Assembly (NCBI GenBank): GCA_040403535.1
Contig: JBBAKL010000008.1
Coordinates: forward strand, 1 to 64,000
Length of the DNA: 64,000 nt
Source of the DNA: JAHEYG01 sp040403535
Lineage (GTDB): Bacteria; Bacteroidota; Bacteroidia; B-17B0; Aurantibacillaceae
Direction: 5' to 3'
Notes under the pieces: generated by a model
What the model was told of the DNA's origin: nothing
The model's input: the letters and a program-made list of their open reading frames with translations, nothing else
Databases searched by the model: none
Part shown: positions 55,076 through 64,000 of the stretch, in pieces
How positions within the stretch are numbered: position 1 is the stretch's first letter
How the letters are laid out: each line of letters begins with the position of its first letter
Translations under genes and position numbers: made by a program

Positions 55076-56848
55076 CTAATCTGCATCAAAAATCTTTTCT
55101 ATTGCTTCTCTGTATTTTTCTTTGATTACTTTTCTTTTCAAACTGAGTTTTGGAGTTAGTTCTCCTCCTTCGATGCTCCAATCGTTGGTTAAAATTTCAC
55201 AACGCTTTAATTGTTCGTAAGGCGCCAAACTTAAGTTAACTTGTTTTAAATGTTCATTGACCAATCGTTTTAAATCAGCATGGCTAGCCATTTCAAAATT
55301 ATTTTTCCATTCAATGCCGGTTGTTTGGCAATACTCTTTAAAGTTCGCAAAATTTGGCACCAGAATAGCTGATGCAAATTTTTGACCTTCACCTACCACC
55401 ATACATTGTTCAATAAAGCGACATTCTTTTAATTTGTTTTCTATAGCTAAAGGCGCAATGTATTTGCCGGAGCTGGTTTTAAAAATCTCTTTTTTCCGGT
55501 CGGTAATTTTTAAAAATTTATTTTCTAAAATCTGGCCTACATCACCTGAATGAAACCAACCATCTTTATCAATCACTTCCGAAGTTGCTTCAGGATTTTT
55601 ATAATAACCCATCATAACACTAGGGCTTTTAATTAAAATTTCACCATCTTCTTCGGCAATTTTCACCTGTACGCCTTCAACTAGCGGCCCTACTGACCCA
55701 ATTCGGATGTTATCTTTTCCAAACCGGTTAACACTTACAACAACGGATGTTTCGGTTAATCCATATCCTTGTAATACCGTAATTTTAGCACATAAAAATA
55801 TGCGTTCTAGTTTTGGATTTAAAGCTGCGCCACCCGACGCCAGACAAACCAGTTTACCACCAACAGCAGCACGCCATTTACTGTAAACCAAAACATCTGC
55901 AATTTTTCGTTTTAATTCGTAGAAGAAACCGTTTGCGCCATTCACCTCATATTGTTCGGCAATTTTTATGCTCCAATTAAAAATTTTACGCTTAAATCCG
56001 TCCAGTTTTTCGCCTGCCGCGGTAATTTTTTCATAAACACGTTCAATCAAGCGCGGAACGGAAACGAAAATCTGTGGCTGTACTTCTTTTAAATTATCGC
56101 CAATAGTTTCAAAGCCTTCGGCAAAATAAACAGATATACCTTTAAACAAATACAAAGTAATAATCATGCGTTCGTAAACATGATTTAAGGGCAGAAAACT
56201 TAATGCTTTCCACCATGTGGCAAAGGGAGCGAAATTCTGGCACGACTTTACATTTTCAATTAAATTGAAATGCGAAATCATTACACCCTTTGGAGTGCCT
56301 GTTGTACCGGAAGTGTATAATATGGTTAGAAGATCGGTTGGTTTTATTTTTGATTTTATTTCTTCAACCTTTTCGGGTTGCTTGTTTTTTTTACCCAGCT
56401 CTATAAATTCATCAAAATGCATTAAGCCAACCAGTTTTTCAAAACTGATCACGTGTTTAACATTAGGAATTTCGTTTTGTATCGATGCCAGTTTAGCATA
56501 AATGGATTTATCCGAAATAAAAACCACTTTAATTTCTGCGTGATTTAATATGAATTTTAAATCATTATTGCTGGCGGTCGGGAAAATCGGAACAGTTGTT
56601 ACGTTGATTTGCTGTGACCCATAATCGGCAAATACCCACTCCGGCCGGTTATTTGATATTATCGCAACCTTATCGTTTTCCTTTAAACCCAATGACAATA
56701 AGCCATAACTAACCCAGTTGGTATAATTAATAAGATCTTCGCTGTTATGTTTTTTCCATTGCTTATTAACTTTAGAGCATAACACATCTTCTTTTTTATA
56801 AGTAGACTTGTATAGCTCCAGGATATCAAATACTCTGTTAATTTCCAT
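55076..56848 (-). CDS. Long-chain acyl-CoA synthetase-like AMP-binding enzyme
   Basis: The 590-residue protein has the adenylate signature TILYTSGTTGTPKGVMISH, then YGLTETS, GWFHSGDVG and TDRKKEIFKTSSGKYIAP. The long EVQPQIFVSVPRLIERVYEK segment is typical of long-chain fatty acyl-CoA synthetases, more than of 4-coumarate ligases. It activates a carboxylic acid with ATP and CoA. It may supply acyl chains for lipids or for the nearby cluster. The ATG at 56848 is chosen because the earlier TTG at 56869 lies within a -7 box. Confidence 0.87.
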   Translation of the reverse strand: MEINRVFDILELYKSTYKKEDVLCSKVNKQWKKHNSEDLINYTNWVSYGLLSLGLKENDKVAIISNNRPEWVFADYGSQQINVTTVPIFPTASNNDLKFILNHAEIKVVFISDKSIYAKLASIQNEIPNVKHVISFEKLVGLMHFDEFIELGKKNKQPEKVEEIKSKIKPTDLLTILYTSGTTGTPKGVMISHFNLIENVKSCQNFAPFATWWKALSFLPLNHVYERMIITLYLFKGISVYFAEGFETIGDNLKEVQPQIFVSVPRLIERVYEKITAAGEKLDGFKRKIFNWSIKIAEQYEVNGANGFFYELKRKIADVLVYSKWRAAVGGKLVCLASGGAALNPKLERIFLCAKITVLQGYGLTETSVVVSVNRFGKDNIRIGSVGPLVEGVQVKIAEEDGEILIKSPSVMMGYYKNPEATSEVIDKDGWFHSGDVGQILENKFLKITDRKKEIFKTSSGKYIAPLAIENKLKECRFIEQCMVVGEGQKFASAILVPNFANFKEYCQTTGIEWKNNFEMASHADLKRLVNEHLKQVNLSLAPYEQLKRCEILTNDWSIEGGELTPKLSLKRKVIKEKYREAIEKIFDAD

Positions 56849-56866
56849 AAATAGTTTTGCGTATAC

Positions 56867-56874
56867 CAAATATA
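56867..56874 (-). promoter_or_regulatory. -7 box TATATTTG of the acyl-CoA synthetase gene
   Basis: Exact TAnnTTTG match on the minus strand, 18 bases before the ATG at 56848. It overlaps the upstream TTG codon, ruling that codon out as a start if this box is used. Confidence 0.52.
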
Positions 56875-56986
56875 GGCTTTTAGCGATAGTTTAAAAATAC
56901 CGGGAACTAATAAGTCATGTAATTATTTTAACACCCTGTTTATAGCTTTAATATTCTTATTAAATTTAGGCTTCAAAATAAATAAC

Positions 56987-57952
56987 ATGATTGTAGTTAC
57001 AGGTGCAGCAGGTTTCATTGGAAGTTGCTTGGTTTCACGATTAAACCAAGAAGGAATAACCGATATAGTTATAGTAGATGATTTTTCTAAAACTGAAAAG
57101 GCGGATAACTACAAAACAAAAAAGTATAAAGGTGCAGTAGAAAGAAATCAATTTATTAGTTGGTTTAAAGAACACGCTAGTGAAATTACCTATGTTTTTC
57201 ATATAGGTGCACGAACAGACACTACTGAATTTAACAAGGCTATATTTGACGAGTTAAATGTTAACTACACGAAGGATATATGGAATATTTGTTCGGATAG
57301 CAATATTGGTTTGTGTTACGCTTCATCCGCAGCCACCTACGGTTTAGGCGAGTTTGGTTATGATGATGATGAAACCAAAATTCCTTTATTGAAACCGCTG
57401 AATCCTTATGGCGATAGTAAAAACGATTTTGATAAATGGGCATTAGAACAAAAGCAAACGCCCCCTAACTGGCATGGCTTTAAATTTTTTAATGTGTACG
57501 GACCAAATGAATACCACAAAGCACGAATGGCATCCGTGATTTTTCATTCATTTAATCAGATAAACGACAAAGGTTTTGTGAAATTGTTCCGTAGTCATAA
57601 TCCCAATTATTCCGATGGGGGACAATTACGGGATTTTGTATACGTTAAAGATCTTGTGGATGTTATGTTTTTTACATTAAAGAACAAAATCAAAAATGGC
57701 ATTTATAACCTGGGTAGCGGAAAGGCAAGAACATTTTTGGATTTGGCAAAAGCGACATTTAACGCACTAGGAAAAGAACCTAAAATTGAATTTATTGACA
57801 CGCCGGTTGATATAAGGGATAAATATCAGTATTTCACAGAGGCTAATATGAATAAGTTAGTTGCGCAGGGATACAATAAACCATTTACATCGTTAGAGGA
57901 TGGCGTAAGAGATTACGTGCAGAATTATCTGATTGGTCACAGATACATGTAA
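56987..57952 (+). CDS. hldD: ADP-L-glycero-D-manno-heptose 6-epimerase
   Basis: The 321-residue protein has TGAAGFIGSCL, the family-specific GARTDTTE and SSAATYG segments, and YGDSK as YxxxK. FFNVYGPNEYHK and RDFVYVKDLVD are also typical of HldD. It epimerises ADP-heptose at C6 for the LPS inner core. The neighbouring genes are not involved in heptose synthesis. The gene is preceded by a near-match promoter (TAAATTTA) and is convergent with the helical paralog pair. Confidence 0.93.
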   Translation: MIVVTGAAGFIGSCLVSRLNQEGITDIVIVDDFSKTEKADNYKTKKYKGAVERNQFISWFKEHASEITYVFHIGARTDTTEFNKAIFDELNVNYTKDIWNICSDSNIGLCYASSAATYGLGEFGYDDDETKIPLLKPLNPYGDSKNDFDKWALEQKQTPPNWHGFKFFNVYGPNEYHKARMASVIFHSFNQINDKGFVKLFRSHNPNYSDGGQLRDFVYVKDLVDVMFFTLKNKIKNGIYNLGSGKARTFLDLAKATFNALGKEPKIEFIDTPVDIRDKYQYFTEANMNKLVAQGYNKPFTSLEDGVRDYVQNYLIGHRYM

Positions 57953-57982
57953 GTTCCCATTCCTGAAAACAAAGAATTGAAT

Positions 57983-59527
57983 TTATGCCATATTTTGTTT
58001 ACGAATTTTGATGGCGTCGGAGAACGAGATGTTGTGGATTTTTGAATCGAGCCATGCATAAAAATTAAAATACTCTAAGGCGTTTTTTTCGTATTTATCT
58101 TTAAATACATTCTGCATTTCTTCTTTAAACTTAACAAACGATTGTGTTTGTTTTCCTTCCCGTTTTGACAATGCAATTTTTTTAAAGTGCTCCAAAAAGT
58201 GCTGTTCAAATTTATAACTGTCATCTAATGATGCGACAAATCTTACTGTGGATTTGTAGATATAAGGCAGTAAATCTTCATTACCCAATTCAAAGTGAAT
58301 AATCAGATTTATTAGTTTTGAAATACGAATAATATCCTGGCGTAATTCGGCATAATTTGAATTGATGATGCGGTTTACCCAATGTAGGGCTTTACTGTAT
58401 TCGCCCACGCCAAAATAAACCATTGTAATAATCTGGTAAATTCGCAGGAGCTCCTCTTCGTTAATTTTCGCCTCGTATCTTTCTAAACCTTTTATTACTG
58501 CAGGAATAACATTTTTTGCTTTGTCGTGCTGTCCGATATAAGCATAAAGCAGCATTTCGTTAATGTAAGAGTTTGAAAAAATTGCAATTTGCAAATCGGT
58601 GCTTTTAAAAGCCGGATCTAACCAAAGCGCTTTTAATTTGTCAATGGTTTTAAAGCCGTCGGTATACATACGCTTAATAGCATAATAACGTACCACATAT
58701 CCGTGCGCCTGAACATAATTTTTAGGTAATTCGGAAATCAACGACGGGTTGTTTTCCATTGAAAATATTAAGCTCTGAAACGCGTCAAACATTTCTTCGG
58801 GCTTATTGAGTAATCTTGCCGCTAAACCTTTTATGTGAAGGGCAGTGATGAAAGATTTTTGAGAATTAATGGTTTCCTCACCGTTTAAAAGAGTTGCGTC
58901 GTTAAGAATTTTTTCAATCTCATCCACATCTTCCTTGGTACGTACAAAAAGTAATTTGGCAGAAAGCTGGTGTAATCGGCTTAATAATTTTTCAAAATGC
59001 GTTAACTGCTCAATTTTTTTGTAGATATCAACTTCTTCTTCAATTAATTTTTCGATGGTAATATTAGTAATTTGACCAAAATGCGCTTCCATATCAATTA
59101 CTACTTTTTCCAAATCGATGATTTCAAGAATATAGTAGAATAATTCGTATTCGTAAGCTTGTTCCTTAACTTCATTCAGCACTTTGCGCGCTTGCTTATA
59201 AAGCGACTTGTTAAATAAAATCTGAATGTTCTTGATTTTTTCATTTATCTGAGCTACCGAATTGTTTTCAATCCGGAAATGCCGAAGGCTTTTTAAAACG
59301 TGATGAAGTAATTGATTTTTTTCAGACGGAAGGTGCTTGATAAAGGTTTCATTTTTAAAATGAACTTTAACCATTTCTTCATCGTATTCTTCTAATGATG
59401 AAATATAGTTGAAAAGCTTGATGTAATTTTTTTCACCTTGCTGCAATGATGAAACCTTACGGAAATATTTGACTTCTTCGTTATTAAGCGATTTGATTAT
59501 ATCAAACAACAGATTGGAGGGTTTCAT
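57983..59527 (-). CDS. Helical repeat protein, paralog 1 (unknown function)
   Basis: I do not recognise this family. The 514-residue protein is predicted mostly alpha-helical, with TPR-like segments such as KQARKVLNEVKEQAY and KALHWVNRIINSNYAEL. It has no signal peptide. It shares the line DIIKSLNNEEVKYFRK with its neighbour, which has DLIKSLSKSEKRFFKL. It starts 3 bases after the paralog's stop, so the two form one operon. It is probably cytoplasmic; no catalytic motif is seen. A scaffold or regulator is possible. Confidence 0.85.
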   Translation of the reverse strand: MKPSNLLFDIIKSLNNEEVKYFRKVSSLQQGEKNYIKLFNYISSLEEYDEEMVKVHFKNETFIKHLPSEKNQLLHHVLKSLRHFRIENNSVAQINEKIKNIQILFNKSLYKQARKVLNEVKEQAYEYELFYYILEIIDLEKVVIDMEAHFGQITNITIEKLIEEEVDIYKKIEQLTHFEKLLSRLHQLSAKLLFVRTKEDVDEIEKILNDATLLNGEETINSQKSFITALHIKGLAARLLNKPEEMFDAFQSLIFSMENNPSLISELPKNYVQAHGYVVRYYAIKRMYTDGFKTIDKLKALWLDPAFKSTDLQIAIFSNSYINEMLLYAYIGQHDKAKNVIPAVIKGLERYEAKINEEELLRIYQIITMVYFGVGEYSKALHWVNRIINSNYAELRQDIIRISKLINLIIHFELGNEDLLPYIYKSTVRFVASLDDSYKFEQHFLEHFKKIALSKREGKQTQSFVKFKEEMQNVFKDKYEKNALEYFNFYAWLDSKIHNISFSDAIKIRKQNMA

Positions 59528-59530
59528 AGT

Positions 59531-61063
59531 TTATTTCTTCCAGTTATCAGATTGTTTTTCAAAAATTATATCTCCAATTGGCTTACCATTCACCTTACTT
59601 TCGATATAAGCCAAAAAGTCGAAATAGTAGTTCGCTATTTTTTCGTAAGGGTCTTTCATCGCCTCTTTAAACTCTCTCAAATAATTTTCCCAAACTTTTT
59701 GAGGCGTGTCGGTTTCAGTTAATTCCTCAAACATATTAAGCACCATTTTTTCCGTTTTGAACTGATACTTCTGGTTTTTATAGAAGTCGTGTGCTGTTTT
59801 AATAATGTATTTGAGCTGAGGGATTTTATTTAATTCAAAGTGTAAAATAATATTTTGTAAACGCGAAAAACATTGCAGGTCCTGGCGTAAATGCATATCG
59901 TTTTCGTTTAAAAGTAAATTAAGGTATTTGCTTGCCTCAATATAATTTCCGGCATAAATAAATAAATTGGCAAAGTTGTAGTAAAAAATAAGCAACTCTT
60001 CTTTGTTGATTTTATCCTGGTAAATTTCTATTTGCTCATTGATGTAATTTACAACCGGAATGGCCTTATCTGTTCTGCCTCCGTCGGTATAAATCAATAA
60101 TTGACCGTTAGTGGTACTGGTGAATATTTTTAGTTGTAAATCGGTTGTGTTAAATGCCGGATGTTTTTTTAATTCGATAAACTTGTTTATGAGTTTTTCA
60201 GCAGTTAAATAGTTGGCTTTTTCAATTTCAACCGATAGAACATTGTTAATGGCAGACAAATAACGTTTAGGATATTCGTATATAAGAAACGGATTGCTAT
60301 CCATTAATTTGATCATATTGGAGAATTCCACTTTACGCGCATCGTTATCTCGTTTTTTAGAATAACACAAAGCGCGTGTATGATAAAAAAGAACCAGTGC
60401 TTTTTTAGACAAGCACCTGGATGTGTTTTTCAGGAGCGCCGAATTCAGAAATTTGTCATATGTTTCAAATTCTTTGGCTGTTTTAGCAACCATGTTTTGG
60501 CGTACCAAATAATTCACTTTGGAAAAAGCCTGAGTAAGTTCGCCAATATTTTTTGACTTATCGATTAATTCCTGTTCTTCTTTAATTAAATTATCAAGTG
60601 AAGTAAAGTTAATTCCGAATTTATTCTCAATATCAAGCAATTGTTTTTCAACCGAAATAATCTCCAGGATAAAATTGAAACTTTCTTCTTTGTAAGCCTC
60701 GTCTTTTAATTTGTTCAGCATTTTACGGCACTGTTTGTACTGAGCTTTATCAAATAAATTTCTGAGATTGGAAATTTCATCTTTTATGCGGTAAGCTGAA
60801 ATGCTTTCAGCATAAAATGTACGCTGGCTTTTTAGAATGACATCAAACGTTTCTTCCAGAATGTTTTTTGTCTTTAAGAGTTTGGTAATTGTTTTGTTGC
60901 TTTTTAACAGTTCGGTAGAAGGCAGATTTTCCAGTTCGTCAAACAATTTCGAACAGGCAGCAGTGTCGCTGTCGGTAGAAGCTGTTAACTTAAAGAAACG
61001 CTTTTCCGATTTACTCAGCGATTTAATTAAATCGTGAAGTTCTTCTATGCTAATTGTTGCCAT
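59531..61063 (-). CDS. Helical repeat protein, paralog 2 (unknown function)
   Basis: The 510-residue protein parallels the neighbouring gene over its full length. Matched blocks include KQCRKMLNKLKDEAY against KQARKVLNEVKEQAY, ILEIISVEKQLLDIENKFG against ILEIIDLEKVVIDMEAHFG, and NTTDLQLKIFTSTTNGQLL against KSTDLQIAIFSNSYINEML. It is lysine-rich, alpha-helical and without signal or membrane segments. The pair probably arose by tandem duplication and then diverged. It is the first gene of the pair operon and is divergent from the M1 peptidase gene. Confidence 0.85.
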   Translation of the reverse strand: MATISIEELHDLIKSLSKSEKRFFKLTASTDSDTAACSKLFDELENLPSTELLKSNKTITKLLKTKNILEETFDVILKSQRTFYAESISAYRIKDEISNLRNLFDKAQYKQCRKMLNKLKDEAYKEESFNFILEIISVEKQLLDIENKFGINFTSLDNLIKEEQELIDKSKNIGELTQAFSKVNYLVRQNMVAKTAKEFETYDKFLNSALLKNTSRCLSKKALVLFYHTRALCYSKKRDNDARKVEFSNMIKLMDSNPFLIYEYPKRYLSAINNVLSVEIEKANYLTAEKLINKFIELKKHPAFNTTDLQLKIFTSTTNGQLLIYTDGGRTDKAIPVVNYINEQIEIYQDKINKEELLIFYYNFANLFIYAGNYIEASKYLNLLLNENDMHLRQDLQCFSRLQNIILHFELNKIPQLKYIIKTAHDFYKNQKYQFKTEKMVLNMFEELTETDTPQKVWENYLREFKEAMKDPYEKIANYYFDFLAYIESKVNGKPIGDIIFEKQSDNWKK

Positions 61064-61163
61064 TTAGGAATTCAAAATGGTAATTACATTATTGTATTCT
61101 TATATAAACGTAAAAGAACGCTTTTTTTTGTTATCTTTAAAGCACACTCTCTTTAATTTCAAC

Positions 61164-63596
61164 ATGAAAGCGCCAAAAAACGTTTATCTTATTGTATTCC
61201 TAATAGCATCGGTTTTGTCATTTAATTGTAATGCTCAGGTTGTAACTTGCCATAAATTAAAGAATTCGGCAGGTTTAAACAGCTTGTATTATAGCGCTGA
61301 GAATTTGCGTAGCGACACCTTTGATATTTTAAAGTATAATATTCATTTAAACATAACCGATTTTGTAACAGATACCATTCATGGATATACAGAAGTTCGG
61401 TTTAAGCCTAAAATGAATGCCCAAAATAAAATCAGATTCGATTTGTTGAAGATGAAGATTGACTCAATCAAATTGAATATTTTAAAGCTCACGTATACCT
61501 ATAACGATACGGTTATTAAAGTAAACTTACCGGCATCTTACAACACAACGGATACGCTTAATGTTAAAATATATTATCATGGCAAACCGCAGGGCGATCC
61601 TTCGGGTTGGGGTGGTTTTTATTTTAGTGGTAACTATGCTTTTAATCTCGGTGTTGGGTTTGGCGCAAAGCCACATAATTATGGGAGAGTTTGGTTTCCG
61701 TGTTTTGATAATTTCGTTGAAAAAAGCACATATGAATTTAATATCACCACCGACTCAACTAAATCTTCTTTTTGTAACGGCGAATTAATTAGTGATACCA
61801 AAACAGGTGGAACACGCATTCGTAAATGGGTTTTGTCAAAAGAAATTCCTACTTATCTGGCATCAGTTGCCGTTGCTGATTATACTCAAGTTAACTGGAC
61901 GACATCGGTTGCAAGTGGAACTATTCCAATTACTCTGGCTGCCCGTGCAGCTGATACCAATGCGTTAAAAGCAGCATTTGTAAACTTAAAGAGTGCGATT
62001 TCAGGTTTTGAAAATTATTACGGACCATATGTCTGGAATAGGGTAGGTTACTGTTTGGTTCCGTTTAGCAGTGGCGCAATGGAGCATGCAACCAATATTG
62101 CCTACCCACAAGCGGCTATGAGTTTGGCTTATGAGGCTGATTTAATGGCACACGAATTAGCACATCACTGGTGGGGTGATTTAATGACCTGTGAAACGCA
62201 AGAAGACATGTGGTTAAACGAAGGCTGGGCAAGTTACAGTGAGTATTTGTTCAGAGAATGGAAATACGGGTACAATTCGTATATCAGTAACCTTAGAACA
62301 ACTCATGATGATATGGTGCATTATGCTCATTTCAGAGAAGGATTGTATTGGCCGGTTTCGGGCGTACCGCATCAGTATACCTATGGCGATCATGTTTACC
62401 GAAAAGGCGCTGTTGTGGCACATAACTTAAGAGCCTATTTAGGCGATGCCGATTTTTTTAACGGATTAAAATATGTAATGACACAAAAGGCATATAAAAA
62501 CATGAACAGTGCTGAATTTAAATCACTCTTGGAAACATCTTCCGGTAAAAACCTGACAAGCTTCTTTAATAACTGGGTACTTGCCGGAGGTTGGCCTCAT
62601 TTTTCAATTGATTCAGTACAATATGTGCCGCAAGGTGTAGGCAGTTATATTGCAGCGGTATATATTAAGCAAAAACTTACCGGCTCAGCTGTTTATTATA
62701 CTGATGTGCCTCTTGAAGTGTCTTTTTTTAACAGTAACTGGCAGCCAACTGTTAAAAGCTTTACAATGAGTGGTGCTGCGCAATCATTTACCTTTTCGCT
62801 AAATTTTAATCCGATTTTTTCTGCCATTAATTACGATAACAAAATTATGGACGCGCTGGTTGCCGAAAACAGAATTTATAAATCTACCGGTAACTTTAAT
62901 AATTCACTTGGAAAATGCATTGTACAGGTAGTAAATAAAGGACAAGACTCATCCTTAATTCGGGTGGAACATAATTATGCCAAACCCGATCCTATTAAGA
63001 ACAATATTAAAAATTATAAAATTTCCAATCAGCATTACTGGCGTTTTGACGGAGCGTTAACTCCGGGATTCCATGCCAAATTACACCTCAATTTTGACGG
63101 AACAACATCCACCAGTGGTAGCTTTGGGTATCTCGATACCTGTTTGACTTCTCTGCAAAACGACAGTATTGTAGTTCTTTATCGTAAAAACAGAGCAGAT
63201 GATTGGAAGTTGGTCGATAAGTATACTAAATACAAAACAGGTTCTAAGATGGGTAAATTTATTATCGACACATTACGTTTGGGAGAATATGTTTTTGCCA
63301 ACAAACAAGGCGCTAATCCCGGAATTGGAATTGATGAGAAGATGAAAAACAATTCAGGGCTGAAATTATTCCCGAATCCTTCATCGGGTAATGTCACGGT
63401 AAAAATAGAAAATTATATTTTGGCTGGCGATGAAAAAATTGAATTAATGAACATAGAAGGTAAAATTATCTATTCAGTTGCGCTTACTGCCAACGAAGTA
63501 AAACTTGATACAGCCATGTTTGCTAAAGGAAATTATTTTGTAAATATTACGCGTAATAAGAAAATGATAGCTACGGAAAAGTTAATTCTGCAGTAA
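61164..63596 (+). CDS. Secreted M1 family metallopeptidase with T9SS type A domain
   Basis: The 810-residue protein has a signal peptide (MKAPKNVYLIVFLIASVLSFNCNAQ) and an M1 aminopeptidase domain. The zinc site is His330-Glu331-x2-His334 with Glu353 (HELAHHWWGD, NEGWASY). The exopeptidase motif GAMEN is GAMEH here. The C-terminal type A sorting domain has LFPNPSSGNVTV and AKGNYFVNITRN. It probably trims peptides outside the cell. The ATG at 61164 is chosen because it starts the signal peptide; the open frame from 61077 would add 29 unlikely residues. Confidence 0.92.
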   Translation: MKAPKNVYLIVFLIASVLSFNCNAQVVTCHKLKNSAGLNSLYYSAENLRSDTFDILKYNIHLNITDFVTDTIHGYTEVRFKPKMNAQNKIRFDLLKMKIDSIKLNILKLTYTYNDTVIKVNLPASYNTTDTLNVKIYYHGKPQGDPSGWGGFYFSGNYAFNLGVGFGAKPHNYGRVWFPCFDNFVEKSTYEFNITTDSTKSSFCNGELISDTKTGGTRIRKWVLSKEIPTYLASVAVADYTQVNWTTSVASGTIPITLAARAADTNALKAAFVNLKSAISGFENYYGPYVWNRVGYCLVPFSSGAMEHATNIAYPQAAMSLAYEADLMAHELAHHWWGDLMTCETQEDMWLNEGWASYSEYLFREWKYGYNSYISNLRTTHDDMVHYAHFREGLYWPVSGVPHQYTYGDHVYRKGAVVAHNLRAYLGDADFFNGLKYVMTQKAYKNMNSAEFKSLLETSSGKNLTSFFNNWVLAGGWPHFSIDSVQYVPQGVGSYIAAVYIKQKLTGSAVYYTDVPLEVSFFNSNWQPTVKSFTMSGAAQSFTFSLNFNPIFSAINYDNKIMDALVAENRIYKSTGNFNNSLGKCIVQVVNKGQDSSLIRVEHNYAKPDPIKNNIKNYKISNQHYWRFDGALTPGFHAKLHLNFDGTTSTSGSFGYLDTCLTSLQNDSIVVLYRKNRADDWKLVDKYTKYKTGSKMGKFIIDTLRLGEYVFANKQGANPGIGIDEKMKNNSGLKLFPNPSSGNVTVKIENYILAGDEKIELMNIEGKIIYSVALTANEVKLDTAMFAKGNYFVNITRNKKMIATEKLILQ

Positions 63597-63597
63597 A

Positions 63598-64000
63598 TTA
63601 CTGTAATGCTTTTATCATCGCTTGTGCTTTCAACAAGCACTCTTCGTACTCTTGTTCCGGATCACATAAGTGTGTTATTGCGCTTCCAACCGAAAACGAA
63701 AGATATTTTTCGGAGGCATTATAAAAAATGCTTCTGATTAACACGTTTAAATCAAAATCTCCGTTTGTATGAATGTATCCGATGCTTCCGGAGAAAGGTC
63801 CGCGGTTATACATTTCATAATCATCAATTAACTGCATGGCTCTGATTTTTGGGGCACCTGTCATACTCGCCATCGGAAAAGCAGCTTCAATAATTTCCTT
63901 GAAACTAATGTTTTCTTTAAGTTCGCATTCAACGGTACTTACCATTTGATGTACCTGCTGGTACGATTCAATGGCGTATAGTTTTGCGACAGAAACAGAA
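63598..64000 (-). CDS. Chorismate-binding enzyme, PabB/TrpE family, C-terminal part
   Basis: The C-terminal 134 or so residues are present; the 5' end lies beyond the window. The frame continues upstream of the internal ATG at 63945, encoding ESYQQVHQ before MVSTVECEL. FPMASMTGAPKIRAMQLID, GPFSGSIGYI and FSVGSAITHLCDPEQEYEE are conserved in aminodeoxychorismate and anthranilate synthase component I. The GSIGYI/SVGSAIT form suggests PabB, for folate synthesis, but TrpE-like salicylate or anthranilate enzymes cannot be excluded. Confidence 0.88.
   Translation of the reverse strand, partial: SVSVAKLYAIESYQQVHQMVSTVECELKENISFKEIIEAAFPMASMTGAPKIRAMQLIDDYEMYNRGPFSGSIGYIHTNGDFDLNVLIRSIFYNASEKYLSFSVGSAITHLCDPEQEYEECLLKAQAMIKALQ

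Noticed and set aside
61077..61163. Longer N-terminus of the M1 peptidase
   Set aside because: The upstream residues hide the signal peptide, which starts cleanly at ATG 61164.

Overview
The window reads as a chromosomal piece of a free-living member of the Bacteroidota, probably Flavobacteriales or a nearby lineage. The DNA is AT-rich and shows many TAnnTTTG promoter boxes, the sigma factor recognition type of this phylum. Seven proteins carry type IX secretion sorting domains (five type A, two type B). A tyrosine ammonia-lyase, acyl carrier protein and ketosynthase set suggests a flexirubin or aryl-polyene type product. No rRNA, tRNA, CRISPR array, insertion sequence or prophage was recognised.

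Layout. 1-5.1 kb holds a sugar epimerase cut by the window edge, RdgB, a tandem double D-Ala-D-Ala ligase and a small unknown protein. 5.2-11.6 kb encodes two secreted proteins, including a 1690-residue repeat protein. 11.7-18.2 kb holds a fatty acid hydroxylase-type enzyme, a GH16 glycanase, an MBOAT/SGNH acyl-transfer pair and an SF1 helicase. 18.2-26.5 kb holds a PorE-like protein without the OmpA domain, a small cytochrome lipoprotein, kdsB, a KdsC-like HAD phosphatase, an unusual transaldolase-CBS fusion and two T9SS cargo proteins. 26.6-34.3 kb holds mfd, a sensor kinase, a BtuF/BtuC/BtuD-type ABC importer and a SET-domain protein. 34.4-35.0 kb is a decayed membrane-protein gene. 35-46 kb holds rimO, a K+ channel, an RmlD-like reductase, an operon of VCBS, cytochrome-propeller and DCC proteins, a PKD-rich type B cargo protein and a GT87-like glycosyltransferase. 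46-57 kb holds pntAB and the tyrosine ammonia-lyase cluster. 57-64 kb holds hldD, two tandem paralogous helical proteins, a secreted M1 peptidase and a partial pabB-like gene.

How the genes connect. Several genes serve the cell envelope: ddl (peptidoglycan), kdsB, the KdsC-like phosphatase and hldD (LPS inner core), and MBOAT and GT87 (glycan decoration). The T9SS cargo would be exported to the surface. The ammonia-lyase operon runs in one direction (lyase, FabG, ketosynthase, ACP, acyltransferase) and is followed on the same strand by the proton-translocating transhydrogenase, which could supply NADPH.

The best candidates for undescribed biology are: the aldolase fused to KdsD-type CBS domains, with three altered active-site positions, near kdsB and a KdsC-like gene; the tandem Ddl fusion; and the compact ammonia-lyase cluster.
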